Origin: Mojavia pulchra JT2-VF2
GTDB taxonomy: Bacteria > Cyanobacteriota > Cyanobacteriia > Cyanobacteriales > Nostocaceae
Direction of reading: 5' to 3'
Assembly: GCA_019359325.1 (NCBI GenBank)
Contig: JAHHHN010000001.1
Location: forward strand, 186,001 to 250,000
DNA length: 64,000 nt
Position numbers and translations under genes: made by a program. A model generated the notes under the pieces. It was not told where the DNA came from and ran no database searches. It saw only the letters and a list, made by a program, of their open reading frames with translations. Positions 35,994 to 45,517 of the stretch are shown in pieces; position 1 is the first letter of the stretch; every line of letters starts with the position of its first letter.

Positions 35994-36617
35994 CAAGATC
36001 TATTGTTGACCTTCAAACACAGTTTAGGTAGCGCATGATGATTTTTGAACCAAAAAAATTTGGTAACAATTTATTGCACTTGACTGCATTTATTACGAAA
36101 TTTGCACAATTATTATTGTTTTTAATTATAGGAACAGTGTTTTACTATCAAAGACTGTTTACCTAAAATTCGTCTTGGTCAGTTTGCTCCCAAGACAAAG
36201 CCTGGAAATTTCTGATGTTTTGCTGTAATTCATTACTCTATCTTTGGGAGTAAATCTAAAACTGTTATGAAGCATCTAGAAAAGTTTTATTTGGAATTTA
36301 TAAATTACCTATAAATTTGGCAGATAAATCAGCCTTGGAATATACGTCTTAAGGATTAATTTAAAAGCGCCGTTAAATCTAAATACTTCCTTTTAGCCTT
36401 GATCCCCAATTAGTTTTAATCAGAAATTAATATGTAGTCACTTTAGGAAACATTGAAATATATAACACAAATCTAAAAACATCATAAAATTCATTTTTTG
36501 ATCGGGATCGCTAGAACCTATACAAAATAATGAGTTCTGGCTTTACTCCGTATTTATATCTAGAAGGAAAATATAAAGACATAAATCAGCCCTAACCGGC
36601 ATTCAAGATGAACCCAA
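35994..36617. other. 624-bp intergenic region
   Basis: AT-rich, no credible gene on either strand and no strong terminator. A few short hairpins only. Confidence 0.4.
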
Positions 36618-36929
36618 ATGAAACCTAATAAATTTTTGACATCTGCCTGTCGATATTGCCGTCATTACAAACCAGAGGGCCGCCGTGGCGGAATGTGCCA
36701 ACAGTTAGGAGCGCCAGTACAAGCCACTTGGAAAGCTTGTTCTTTAGCACTTCCACCTTTTGCACCTTCTTGGGAAACTTTGGAAGATGCTTGGAGTTTG
36801 CCAGATGCAAAGCCAGTTTTAGTTTCTTCTCCAACTATTGCTCCAGATTTAGAAACTACTGTTGCTCCTGTTGAAAAAACACCTGCCTGCAATCTTGAAC
36901 AGGCAAAAGCTGAGACCATACTAATTTAA
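36618..36929 (+). CDS. Conserved-looking Cys-rich small protein
   Basis: 103 residues. N-terminal half has four Cys in CRYCRHYKPEGRRGGMCQQL and a further Cys in VQATWKACSLALPPF, suggesting a metal site. The C-terminal half is Pro/Val/Thr-rich and probably disordered. I recall similar proteins in cyanobacteria but no function. It is followed by a shared terminator and a convergent menB. The initiation codon at 36618 lacks an obvious Shine-Dalgarno sequence, common in cyanobacteria. Confidence 0.7.
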   Translation: MKPNKFLTSACRYCRHYKPEGRRGGMCQQLGAPVQATWKACSLALPPFAPSWETLEDAWSLPDAKPVLVSSPTIAPDLETTVAPVEKTPACNLEQAKAETILI

Positions 36930-37113
36930 CCATCCATATATTACCTGACTGATAGCAATTTTGGATTTTAAATTTTAAATTAGGACTGCTCATAGTTAGA
37001 ATGTTTCGCTTATTTGAAACAGAACTATCTATGCCAACTTGGTGTGAGTTTGTAGTCTGCTTTAAATTAAGATTTGCCTTTAAAATTTCCGGTGCTGTAA
37101 AAGTTAAATTTTA

Positions 37114-37145
37114 AAAAATCGCACCTATATTAAGGTGCGATTTTT
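37114..37145. terminator. Bidirectional intrinsic terminator
   Basis: Perfect 13-bp stem: AAAAATCGCACCT and AGGTGCGATTTTT around a 6-base loop. A runs on one side and T runs on the other let it end transcription of both the Cys-rich gene (plus strand) and menB (minus strand). Confidence 0.9.
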
Positions 37146-37151
37146 GCAATT

Positions 37152-37985
37152 TTAAGGTAGCCAAGGAAAAGTACGAAAATTTGGGGGGCGCTTTTCTAAA
37201 AATGCTTGCTTGCCCTCAGCTCCCTCTTCGGTCATGTAATACAGTAGGGTGGCGTTACCAGCGAGTTCTTGTAAACCAGCTTGTCCATCACAATCAGCGT
37301 TAAATGCTGCTTTGAGACAGCGAATTGCGATCGGGCTTTTTTCTAAAATCTCTTGCGCCCATTGAATACCTTCAGGTTCTAGTTGTTCTACTGGCACAAC
37401 GGTATTAACTAAACCCATTTCTAGGGCTTGTTGGGCATTATATTGACGGCAGAGAAACCAAATTTCTCGCGCCTTTTTTTGCCCAACGATACGGGCGAGG
37501 TAACTAGCCCCAAAACCACCGTCGAAACTGCCAACTTTCGGGCCAGTCTGTCCGAAAATTGCGTTATCGGCGGCGATGGTGAGGTCACAAATTAAGTGCA
37601 GGACATGACCGCCACCGATCGCATATCCTGCTACTAGGGCAATTACCACTTTTGGCATCGAACGAATCAGCCGTTGTAAGTCCAGGACGTTGAGGCGGGG
37701 GATACCCTCATCGTCAACATAACCAGCCTGTCCCCGTACACTTTGATCGCCACCAGAACAAAAGGCGTATTTGCCATCAGTGTGCGGCCCTGCACCTGTA
37801 AATAGGACAACGCCAATATTAATATCTTCGCGGGCATCACAAAAAGCATCGTAGAGTTCAAAGATGGTTTTGGGGCGGAAAGCATTGCGTTTGTGCGGGC
37901 GGTTGATGGTGATTTTAGCGATACCGTCGGTTTTGTGATACAGAATATCTTCGTAAGTTTTGACAGTTTGCCAGTTGATTTGCAT
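37152..37985 (-). CDS. menB: 1,4-dihydroxy-2-naphthoyl-CoA synthase
   Basis: 277 residues of the crotonase fold. MenB closes the naphthoate ring from o-succinylbenzoyl-CoA in phylloquinone (vitamin K1) synthesis, which in cyanobacteria supplies the photosystem I quinone. Diagnostic pieces: [13 protein letters not shown], the long [18 protein letters not shown] loop, the oxyanion-hole region [14 protein letters not shown] and [19 protein letters not shown], ending NFRTFPWLP. Length and ends are normal. It stands alone, away from other men genes. The terminator at 37114-37145 lies six bases after its stop. Confidence 0.97.
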   Translation of the reverse strand: MQINWQTVKTYEDILYHKTDGIAKITINRPHKRNAFRPKTIFELYDAFCDAREDINIGVVLFTGAGPHTDGKYAFCSGGDQSVRGQAGYVDDEGIPRLNVLDLQRLIRSMPKVVIALVAGYAIGGGHVLHLICDLTIAADNAIFGQTGPKVGSFDGGFGASYLARIVGQKKAREIWFLCRQYNAQQALEMGLVNTVVPVEQLEPEGIQWAQEILEKSPIAIRCLKAAFNADCDGQAGLQELAGNATLLYYMTEEGAEGKQAFLEKRPPNFRTFPWLP

Positions 37986-38125
37986 TGGTATGGAGTCCGC
38001 TGTTGTGCTTGAGAATTTTATCGCGGACGAAGGGACAAGCGATACCTGCGGTGGGCTACGCCTACGCTAAAATTAGTCTCTCCAGCCTTTACAATCAGGG
38101 CTGGTAATTGAATCGCTATAGAAAA

Positions 38126-38950
38126 ATGCGACGCGACTCCATCTTTTACAAATTGTTCAAGCAATTTCCGGGTTTGCTGTTTGAATTGGTATCACCACCC
38201 CCAGATGCAGCAGACTACCAGTTTGAATCGGTCGAGGTGAAAGAAACAGTGTTCCGGATAGATGGAGTGTTTTTACCCCCCGCTAATGCTTCCTTCAAAA
38301 TAGTCTTTTTTGCCGAGGTGCAATTTCAGAAAGATGAAGACTTGTATCACCGCTTCTTCAGCGAGTTGTTTTTATTTCTCTATCGCCACTCAATTCGTTA
38401 CGATGACTGGTTTGGGGTGATAATTTTTCCTTCTCGCAGTCTTGAACCTACGAATTCCACAATTCACCGTGCTTTATTGGAGAGTGGTCAAGTCCGGCGA
38501 GTCTATTTGGATGAGTTGGGAGATTTACGACAACAACCTTTGGCAATAGGGTTAATGTTGCTGACGAATATTACCTCTGAAACAGAAACCTTGGAAGCAG
38601 GGCGGTTTTTGCTGGAAGAAGCAAAGGCTAAATCAGAACAAGCGATAATAGATTTAATAACAACGATTATGGTCTACAAGTTTTCTACCCTGAGTCGAGA
38701 GGAAATTGAAGCGATGCTGGAACTAAATTTGGAGGAAGAACCACGGGCTATTCGGGAAGCCAAGGAAGAAGGAGAAAGAAATATCATTCTACGACTACTA
38801 GACCGCCAGGTGGGTGTGATTCCTAATAAGCTTATATCTCAGATTCAAGAGTTATCGGTAGAACAGTTGGAAGCTTTAGCTGATGCTTTGTTGGATTTTT
38901 CTACTCTTGCGGATTTGGAAGGGTGGTTACAAGGTCAACCAAGAGGGTAA
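38126..38950 (+). CDS. Rpn/PD-(D/E)XK-like protein with DUF4351 tail
   Basis: About 274 residues from ATG 38126 (MRRDSIFYKLFKQFPGLLFE). The N-terminal region (FRIDGVFLPP, IVFFAEVQFQKDEDLYHRFF) carries a D-x(n)-E-x-Q pattern like the PD-(D/E)XK nuclease core of the DUF2887/Rpn family; the C terminus (VIPNKLISQIQELSVEQLEA and DFSTLADLEGWL) is a DUF4351 domain. These proteins are numerous in filamentous cyanobacteria; some relatives promote recombination. A TTG start at 38108 is also possible. It lies at the edge of an accessory patch followed by a broken helicase. Confidence 0.85.
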   Translation: MRRDSIFYKLFKQFPGLLFELVSPPPDAADYQFESVEVKETVFRIDGVFLPPANASFKIVFFAEVQFQKDEDLYHRFFSELFLFLYRHSIRYDDWFGVIIFPSRSLEPTNSTIHRALLESGQVRRVYLDELGDLRQQPLAIGLMLLTNITSETETLEAGRFLLEEAKAKSEQAIIDLITTIMVYKFSTLSREEIEAMLELNLEEEPRAIREAKEEGERNIILRLLDRQVGVIPNKLISQIQELSVEQLEALADALLDFSTLADLEGWLQGQPRG

Positions 38951-39003
38951 ATCTCACGCAGAGGCGCGGAGAACAAGGGCAATCACACTCCGGTAAAATT
39001 ATC

Positions 39004-39120
39004 ATGGCTACAAATAAAGATTCTCGCAGTGAAGAAGCATTTGCAGCTTTGATGAATGTGAAGCTGCAAGACACGCGGGTGTATCAAGAAGATGTTCCCT
39101 TTGCTTTGAAGACAGCATAG
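39004..39120 (+). pseudogene. Possible fragment of a second Rpn-like protein
   Basis: 38-codon frame MATNKDSRSEEAFAALMNVK, continuing LQDTRVYQEDVPFALKTA and then stop. The QDTRVYQE string resembles the linker before the tail of Rpn-like proteins. It begins 53 bp after the DUF4351 gene and runs into the broken 3' end of the helicase gene on the other strand. Best read as a remnant left at a rearrangement junction near 39107-39125; the match is from memory only. Confidence 0.4.
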
Positions 39121-41111
39121 AAGTGTGCTTTTCAAAAAGTTTAACTAGTTTATTGACTTTTGAATTTTCGCGTGCAGGTGAGATTTTTCTTACTAGCTGT
39201 GCTATTTGTGTGTATATTTTAATTTCTTCATCACAAACTTTTTGATATTCTGCTAAATGTGTTAGCCAGGATGGGAGCAAATCATCAGAAAGCTTATTGT
39301 TAGGAAGTTTCCTTTTATAGGTTTCTAATTTTTCAATAATGTTTCCAGAGTGTGTTTTAGAAGTTGTAAATTTGAATTCATTTAGAACTACTTTTGTTCC
39401 TTCTATAAGTTCTATTAAAGCTACTCTCGAAGACCTCAATGTTGCTTGTACAGCAAATATTGCTAGCGTATTTGCTGTATTTAACCTCATCTTAATATAA
39501 GCTTCCTCTCCAATTTCAAAATAATAGTCAGTCTTTTCTAATTTTTGTAGATATACAATTCCCTTTAACTGTTTAGCGAGATTATTAATTTCTAAAGCTA
39601 TTAATTTGTCCTTTGTTGTTTCTTTAGTACCATAAGTGTGACTCTCAGTTTTGGGATATCGACATAATCTTCCAAATTTATCTTTATACTTCTCTGGTTC
39701 TTGTTCAATTAAATTTTTAAATTGTTTTTTAGTTCTACGGACAATAAATTTTTTAATATAATTTCTTAAATTCTCTGTTTCTTTAGCATTCTTCAATAAT
39801 CCACCTTTTTTCAGTCTTTTTAACTGATTTAATTCATCATCATCTAGGTTATCGACATCAAGCATTTCTATCAAGCGTAATAAATCTCTGACTTGCTTGC
39901 TAATAGGTGTGGCAGTGGAAAGAATAATATAGTCAGCTTTATGCTTTGAAATATTATCACTTCGCTGAGATTTTGAATTTAAATAATTATGAGCTTCATC
40001 TATAGTTAAGATATTAGCTATTTGAATTTTTTTTCAAAATATTTCTATGTCTACATTTATGAGAATGGCTTAATAATCCCATTGAAACCTGTGAACTCTG
40101 AGCAAAGCCAATATCAACAGATTCTTGATGCCAATTGTTTTGTACTATTGGCGGACATATTGTCAATATATATGATTTATTGATTCTGTCAGATTCCCAC
40201 AACCAGTAGAATAGTAATAATTGAAGTGTGCTGATGAGCTTAGTCTTACCAGAACCAGTCGGATCGGCAATCAAGACACAACCTTGAGTTTGTAATATAT
40301 ATAATGCTTGTCCTAAACCATATCTCTGTGCAGGCCACAAGCTAATATTATTTAATTTTTCATATAGTTGAGGAAATTCTTTGAACCAATTGCATTCTAG
40401 GATTTCTGCAATCGCTCTCGCCAAAGCTTCTTCCCAAGATGTTATTGACATTAGTTTTTCTAATAAATCTATGATTTCATCTTTGTAATCTTGCCCCAAT
40501 TTATAATAATTTTCTGCAATCTGCTCCATTCCTTCGTACTGTTGTTTTTCAAAAAGTATAATAGAATTCTTATGAACCCTGGCATTAGCTTCTAACTGTT
40601 GAGATAAACCATTTTTGCTAAAGTTAGAGGAACCTGAAATGGCATGACTTTCGCCAATATAAAGTTTTGCATGAAAATTATCCGAAATTTTAAAATGGAG
40701 TTTACCAGTTCTAATATACTCAATAGTTTTAATAATGTTTCCGCCCTTCAATAAGGAATATCCACGCTCTAACCAGTAGTCTTTTATTTCTTTTTGTAAA
40801 TCAACTCTTTTCCAAAACTTTCTGGGGCGGCTATCAGGCTCCGAACCAAGAAGAATACGGACGGAATTAATTGTGGATATATCAACATCAGCATTAAAAA
40901 TATCTATGATATTTCCCAGCGAGCTAAATCCTGTGTTTATTAAATAATTTTCACTTGAATTAATATCTTTAATTACTTCTTGCTTAACATTTCTCTTTTC
41001 ACTAGGAAGATTGAGAGGAAATAATGCATTAGGAGGCCATTTCATGTTAGAGTTTTCGTTATCTAAATTAGACAGTGGTTCAGATTCATTACCTTTTGAT
41101 TTTTTAGCCAT
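39008..41111 (-). pseudogene. PLD-nuclease/SNF2-type helicase gene, frameshifted and 3' truncated
   Basis: From ATG 41111: a PLD-like domain with a single HKD motif (FHAKLYIGESHAISGSSNF), then helicase motif I (IADPTGSGKTKLIS). The frame ends at 40014. The neighbouring frame carries the rest: IQIANILTIDEAHNYL (motif II), YIILSTATPISKQVRDLL (motif III) and FIVRRTKKQF. The frames meet at a run of eight A (T8 at 40027-40034); seven would join them as RHRNILKK-IQIANILT. After LVKLFEKHT the homology stops at about 39121, so the second RecA domain (motifs V, VI) is missing. Likely once a defence-type helicase; now probably inactive. Confidence 0.8.
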
Positions 41112-41501
41112 TTTTATTTACTATTAATATCTGTGACAAAATGACAGGTCAATGGAGTAGCGCCAAGCCCAGAAATCAATTTATATTAATTATGAATCTT
41201 GGCTCTCCGCTCCTTGAATACTTTCAAAATCAGTAAACAAAATACTGATTTGGTACAATAGTACTACAAAAGTGGTATCATACAAAAAATTAAAAATTAG
41301 TCACTCGCACATAAGATTAGTGTGAGTGACCATCGCACTGTCTAAAATTCTAATTTTTTAGAATGTTATGCTAGGTTCGTACTCTACATATTGCTGGGCA
41401 TTAACACCAGGATTCCACTACAGGCAATTGCTTTTCTAGATGCTTGTGTTTTATTGTGGAAGAGCGATTCGGGCTATTAGCACTTTGTAAAAAGGTGAAC
41501 T
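41112..41501. other. 390-bp intergenic region
   Basis: Upstream of the helicase pseudogene. An imperfect inverted repeat (TTAGTCACTCGCACATAAG with AGTGTGAGTGACCATCGC) lies at about 41297-41336. No gene seen. Confidence 0.4.
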
Positions 41502-42365
41502 TCAACGCAAAATTTGATCAATCATCCGGTTTGCTTGGGAACCATAACCGCCGCCAAATAAATTGAAGTGATTCAAAATGTGATACAGGTTGTAGAGCGT
41601 TTTTCTCTGCTCATAACCTGCATCTAAAGGAAAGACTTCGTTATAACCTTTATAAAAAACGGTTGGGAAACCGCCAAATAATTCTGTCATGGCGATATCA
41701 ACTTCGCGATCGCCAAAATAAGTTGCAGGATCGAAAATCACCGGTTCTCCTGACACAGTACACCCAGCATTCCCTCCCCACAAATCGCCGTGTACTAAGG
41801 AAGGTTGCACCTGATGATCTGCCAATAATTCTGGGATAGCTGCTAGCAACTTGTCTTGCTTGGGAAAAGTACTTCCTCGCCGCCTAGCTAACTGAAATTG
41901 ATAACCCAGGCGATGTTTAACATAAAATTCTACCCAGTTTGCTGTCCAAGTGTTGATTTGCGGCGTAGAACCAATAGTATTGTTGATTTTCCAACCAAAA
42001 CCTTGTGCGCTAGTTGCTTGATGCATCGCCGCCAACTTACACCCCATCTCTTCCCAAGATTTGCTATTCCCTCCTCCCATTTCCAGCCACTCCAATACGA
42101 TGTAGCTAGAATTACCAGCCGTACCCCAGCACAGAGGTTTGGGAACACGAATACTAGCTGTTGTCAGCATTTCCTCTAACCCCAGCGCCTCAGCCTCAAA
42201 CATGGCTACTTGCGATGCTTGATTCAGCTTGACGAAGTAGGTGCATTGATTATCAGAGACAGCATAACCCTGATTGATGCACCCACCACTCACTGATCGC
42301 TTTTGCTGACTCTGAAATTTTTCGCCAGTCACCCGGCTAATATGGGCATCTATTTCAGTCCACAT
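41502..42365 (-). CDS. Fructosamine-3-kinase-family protein
   Basis: 287 residues, protein-kinase-like fold (FN3K family). Catalytic loop SLVHGDLWGGNAGCT and metal-binding segment VIFDPATYFGDREVDIAMT are intact, with the N-lobe Lys region in CTYFVKLNQ. Family members phosphorylate ketosamines on glycated proteins, leading to deglycation; some small-molecule kinases share the fold. It begins 42 bp downstream of the M16 peptidase gene and is probably co-transcribed with it. Full length. Confidence 0.92.
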   Translation of the reverse strand: MWTEIDAHISRVTGEKFQSQQKRSVSGGCINQGYAVSDNQCTYFVKLNQASQVAMFEAEALGLEEMLTTASIRVPKPLCWGTAGNSSYIVLEWLEMGGGNSKSWEEMGCKLAAMHQATSAQGFGWKINNTIGSTPQINTWTANWVEFYVKHRLGYQFQLARRRGSTFPKQDKLLAAIPELLADHQVQPSLVHGDLWGGNAGCTVSGEPVIFDPATYFGDREVDIAMTELFGGFPTVFYKGYNEVFPLDAGYEQRKTLYNLYHILNHFNLFGGGYGSQANRMIDQILR

Positions 42366-42407
42366 CTGATTCAGGATAAAGGATGAAGTATGAAGAAAGT
42401 TTATTCT

Positions 42408-43700
42408 TCATAATTTATCACTTGGTTTAATGGCAACTACACCATAAGCATCGGGAGAAAGATACTGTTGTGCTGCTTGCATTAAGTCAGTTGCATCCTG
42501 TGCTTGAATACGAGCAGGGTAGTTAAACGCTGGTTCTAAATCTCCTAGCATTGACTGATAATAACCATACAAACCAGCGCGATCGCTTGGTGATTCATTA
42601 GCAAAAATGAATCTGTTAGCTACTCTTCGCCGCACACGGGCAATTTCTGATTCTTTCACCATCTCTATTTGTAGCGTGCGGATGTGTTGGGCGATCGCCT
42701 CCTCCACAACCTGTACATTTTCCACTGCACACTTAGCCGATATATAAAACGTCCCTTGTAGCTGATTAGTCATATTGCTCACAGAAATTGAATGTACCAA
42801 TTCCCGTTCTTCCTTCAAATCTCTTACCAACCTTGATGTTCGTCCATGTCCTAAAATGGCTGCCAAAACATCCAATGCGTAAGTTTGCTCAATCTCGCTC
42901 AACCCTGGAACCCGCCAAACCATTATCAGCCTTGCTTGCTGGAGATTTTCGTCGATAAATTCCTGACGAACAATTGCTGTAAATGCTGGTTCAGGGCTTA
43001 GTGTGGAGTTCTGAGCTGTGAGTTCTGAGTGCTGAGTGTTTTTAGTTTGTATTAAGCCCTGAGTAATAATTTCAATTAATTCTTCTGTAGGTAAATTACC
43101 TACAGCTACAGCAGTAATTGTGTGTGGCTGATACAAAGTCGTGTGGAAGTTCCGCATCTGCTGGGGTTGGAGTTGAGAAATCACTGATTCTGGCCCCAAT
43201 ACCGGACGGCGATAGGGTAAATAATTAAATGCCATCTCCATCGCCCGACGATAAGTTCGACGCTGCGGATTATCTTCAGAACGCCTAATTTCTTCCAGAA
43301 CTACCAATCGTTCGCGTTCAAACGCATCATCAGAAATACTTGCATTAAATACTACATCCATTTGCAGTGGTGCAAGTTCTGCAAAATCCTTGGGAGCAGT
43401 AGTTATATAATAATGAGTATAGTCTTGGCTAGTAGCGGCATTAGTAACAGCACCCCGCTCTTCAATTCGACGTTCAAATTCGCCACTAGCTAGTCGCTCT
43501 GTTCCCTTAAAAATCATATGCTCTAAAAAGTGAGCCATGCCATTGATGGTATCCGATTCTACTGCTGAACCAACCTTAATCCACAGACTCAGGTTAACAG
43601 CGTCAATCGGCATTTGCTCTACTACTATTGTCAATCCGTTAGGTAACCGGTGTAGCTTTGGAGCATTAAGACGAGGAAATTTTACCAGCGTTGAGGTCAT
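42408..43700 (-). CDS. M16-family zinc metallopeptidase
   Basis: 430 residues. The inverted zinc motif HxxEH is in GMAHFLEHMIFKGT, and the third ligand region follows in ERLVVLEEIRRSED. This is the active-subunit type of M16B peptidases that degrade peptides (relatives of mitochondrial and chloroplast processing proteins). An unusual stretch, TQHSELTAQNSTLSPEP, near residue 230 is encoded by the CTGAGTG-type repeat at about 42995-43050 and looks like an in-frame insertion. Only one M16 gene is present, whereas many cyanobacteria have an adjacent pair. Downstream fructosamine-kinase gene is 42 bp away. Confidence 0.92.
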   Translation of the reverse strand: MTSTLVKFPRLNAPKLHRLPNGLTIVVEQMPIDAVNLSLWIKVGSAVESDTINGMAHFLEHMIFKGTERLASGEFERRIEERGAVTNAATSQDYTHYYITTAPKDFAELAPLQMDVVFNASISDDAFERERLVVLEEIRRSEDNPQRRTYRRAMEMAFNYLPYRRPVLGPESVISQLQPQQMRNFHTTLYQPHTITAVAVGNLPTEELIEIITQGLIQTKNTQHSELTAQNSTLSPEPAFTAIVRQEFIDENLQQARLIMVWRVPGLSEIEQTYALDVLAAILGHGRTSRLVRDLKEERELVHSISVSNMTNQLQGTFYISAKCAVENVQVVEEAIAQHIRTLQIEMVKESEIARVRRRVANRFIFANESPSDRAGLYGYYQSMLGDLEPAFNYPARIQAQDATDLMQAAQQYLSPDAYGVVAIKPSDKL

Positions 43701-43939
43701 TGGTCGTTTTGAGTGGTGAGGTGAAAAGCTTGCTTACTCCTTTATCTTATCTACGACTGAAAACAAGTAACGTGATTACTTCAAGCCTGGAGATTTATTT
43801 ACTTAATAGAGAAAAACAATGTAGTTTTTTATACAATCATTTTTTGTGGGAGAATGAACTCTTTGAGGATGAATTATTCAGTTCAATAGAGTTGTAAAAT
43901 TATAAATAGTAATATTAAGAATTATAAATATAAATATCA

Positions 43940-45457
43940 ATGTCTAAGTTCTCACTTGACAACAAGAAATCCCGTGTAGTTGTCATTGGTGCGGGAATCG
44001 GTGGGTTGACTGCTGGGGCGTTATTAGCTCATAGAGGTTACAGTGTTTTAATTCTGGATCAAGCCCTCGTGCCTGGAGGTTGTGCTTCCACCTTTAAACG
44101 TAAAGGATTTACCTTTGATGTGGGAGCGACTCAAGTTGCAGGGTTAGAACCAGGTGGAATACACCATCGTATATTTTCAGAACTAGAAATTGACATTCCA
44201 GAAGCAACACCTTGTGATCCTGCTTGTGCTGTTTATCTCCCTGGTGAATTGACCCCAATTAATGTCTGGCGTGATCCAGAGAAATGGCAACAAGAACGTC
44301 AACGCCAGTTTCCCGGTAGCGAACCATTCTGGCAATTGATGGCAACTTTGTTTCAGGCGAGTTGGGAATTTCAAGGACGCGATCCGGTATTACCCCCACG
44401 CAATTTGTGGGATTTGTGGCAGCTAACTCAGGCAGTACGTCCTAGTACATTAATTACCGTACCTTTTACCTTGTTTACGGTGGGTGATGCTTTAAGGTTA
44501 TATGGGCTAGAAAACGATCGCCGTCTGTGGACTTTTTTAGATTTACAACTCAAGCTGTATTCCCAAGTCAATGCCGAAAAAACAGCTTTATTGTATGCAG
44601 CAACCGCGTTAAGTGTATCTCAGTTACCCCAAGGTTTATTTCACCTCCAGGGTAGTATGCAGGTACTAAGCGATCGCCTTGTACAATCCTTAAAAAGAGA
44701 TGGCGGCCAGCTGTTAATGCGCCACACTGTAGAAAAAATCAACATAGAAAATGGCCAAGCCACGTCTGTGGTGATTCGCAATCAGCAAACCGATGAGGTC
44801 TGGACAGAAGCCGCCGATCACGTAGTTGCTAATGTTACTGTACAAAATTTAGTCCAACTATTAGGTGAACAGGCTCCATCTGGATATAAAAAGCGAGTGG
44901 AAAAACTACCACCAGCATCTGGCGCGTTTGTAGTGTATTTAGGTGTAGATGCCAGTGCCATTCCCCCTGGCTGTCCTCCCCACCTACAATTTATGTACGA
45001 TGCCAATGGCCCAATTGGAGAGAATAATTCTTTATTTGTATCTGTGAGCCATTCTGGTGATGGTCGCGCACCAACTGGCAAAGCAACAATCATTGCTTCT
45101 TCATTTGTAGACCCGGTAAGGTGGTGGCGTACTCAGAATTATGAAGAACTGAAACATCAGTATACAGAACAGGCGATCACCCGTCTGTCCCAATTCTTTT
45201 ATTTGAAACCAGAAACTATCCTCCATCAAGAAGCAGCAACGCCCCGCACCTTTGGCCATTACACCGCACGCGAACTTGGTATAGTCGGTGGCATTGGTCA
45301 GCGGATACCTACATTTGGCCCTTTTGGTTTTGCCAACCGTACCCCAATTAACCATTTGTGGTTAGTCGGTGACTCCACCCACCCAGGTGAAGGCACTGCT
45401 GGGGTGAGTTACTCAGCACTAACTGTAGTTAGACAAATAGCAGCCTTAAATAAATAA
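43940..45457 (+). CDS. crtD: C-3',4' carotenoid desaturase (CrtD-type)
   Basis: 505 residues, FAD-dependent CrtI/CrtO-like oxidoreductase. Dinucleotide fold VVIGAGIGGLTAGALLA, substrate-side PGGCASTFKRKGFTFDVGAT, and C-terminal FAD site NHLWLVGDSTHPGEGTAGVS. The overall layout matches the cyanobacterial CrtD desaturase that helps make myxol-type glycosides; CrtH/CrtISO-like isomerases are close relatives and cannot be excluded. Start ATG 43940. A hairpin at 45463-45482 lies between it and a convergent gene. Confidence 0.85.
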   Translation: MSKFSLDNKKSRVVVIGAGIGGLTAGALLAHRGYSVLILDQALVPGGCASTFKRKGFTFDVGATQVAGLEPGGIHHRIFSELEIDIPEATPCDPACAVYLPGELTPINVWRDPEKWQQERQRQFPGSEPFWQLMATLFQASWEFQGRDPVLPPRNLWDLWQLTQAVRPSTLITVPFTLFTVGDALRLYGLENDRRLWTFLDLQLKLYSQVNAEKTALLYAATALSVSQLPQGLFHLQGSMQVLSDRLVQSLKRDGGQLLMRHTVEKINIENGQATSVVIRNQQTDEVWTEAADHVVANVTVQNLVQLLGEQAPSGYKKRVEKLPPASGAFVVYLGVDASAIPPGCPPHLQFMYDANGPIGENNSLFVSVSHSGDGRAPTGKATIIASSFVDPVRWWRTQNYEELKHQYTEQAITRLSQFFYLKPETILHQEAATPRTFGHYTARELGIVGGIGQRIPTFGPFGFANRTPINHLWLVGDSTHPGEGTAGVSYSALTVVRQIAALNK

Positions 45458-45462
45458 AGTAA

Positions 45463-45482
45463 GGGTACAGCTAGCTGTGCCC
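45463..45482. terminator. Hairpin between convergent genes
   Basis: GGGTACAGCTAGCTGTGCCC, an almost perfect palindrome six bases after crtD. No T run follows on the plus strand, so it may be a repeat-type hairpin (compare 63550-63571) that ends transcription inefficiently. Confidence 0.5.
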
Positions 45483-45517
45483 CTACCTAAGCAATTTTGA
45501 TTTTTACCAACAGAAAA

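Noticed and set aside
43691-43897. 68-codon plus-strand frame before crtD
   Set aside because: Overlaps the 5' end of the M16 peptidase gene on the other strand and has no supporting features.
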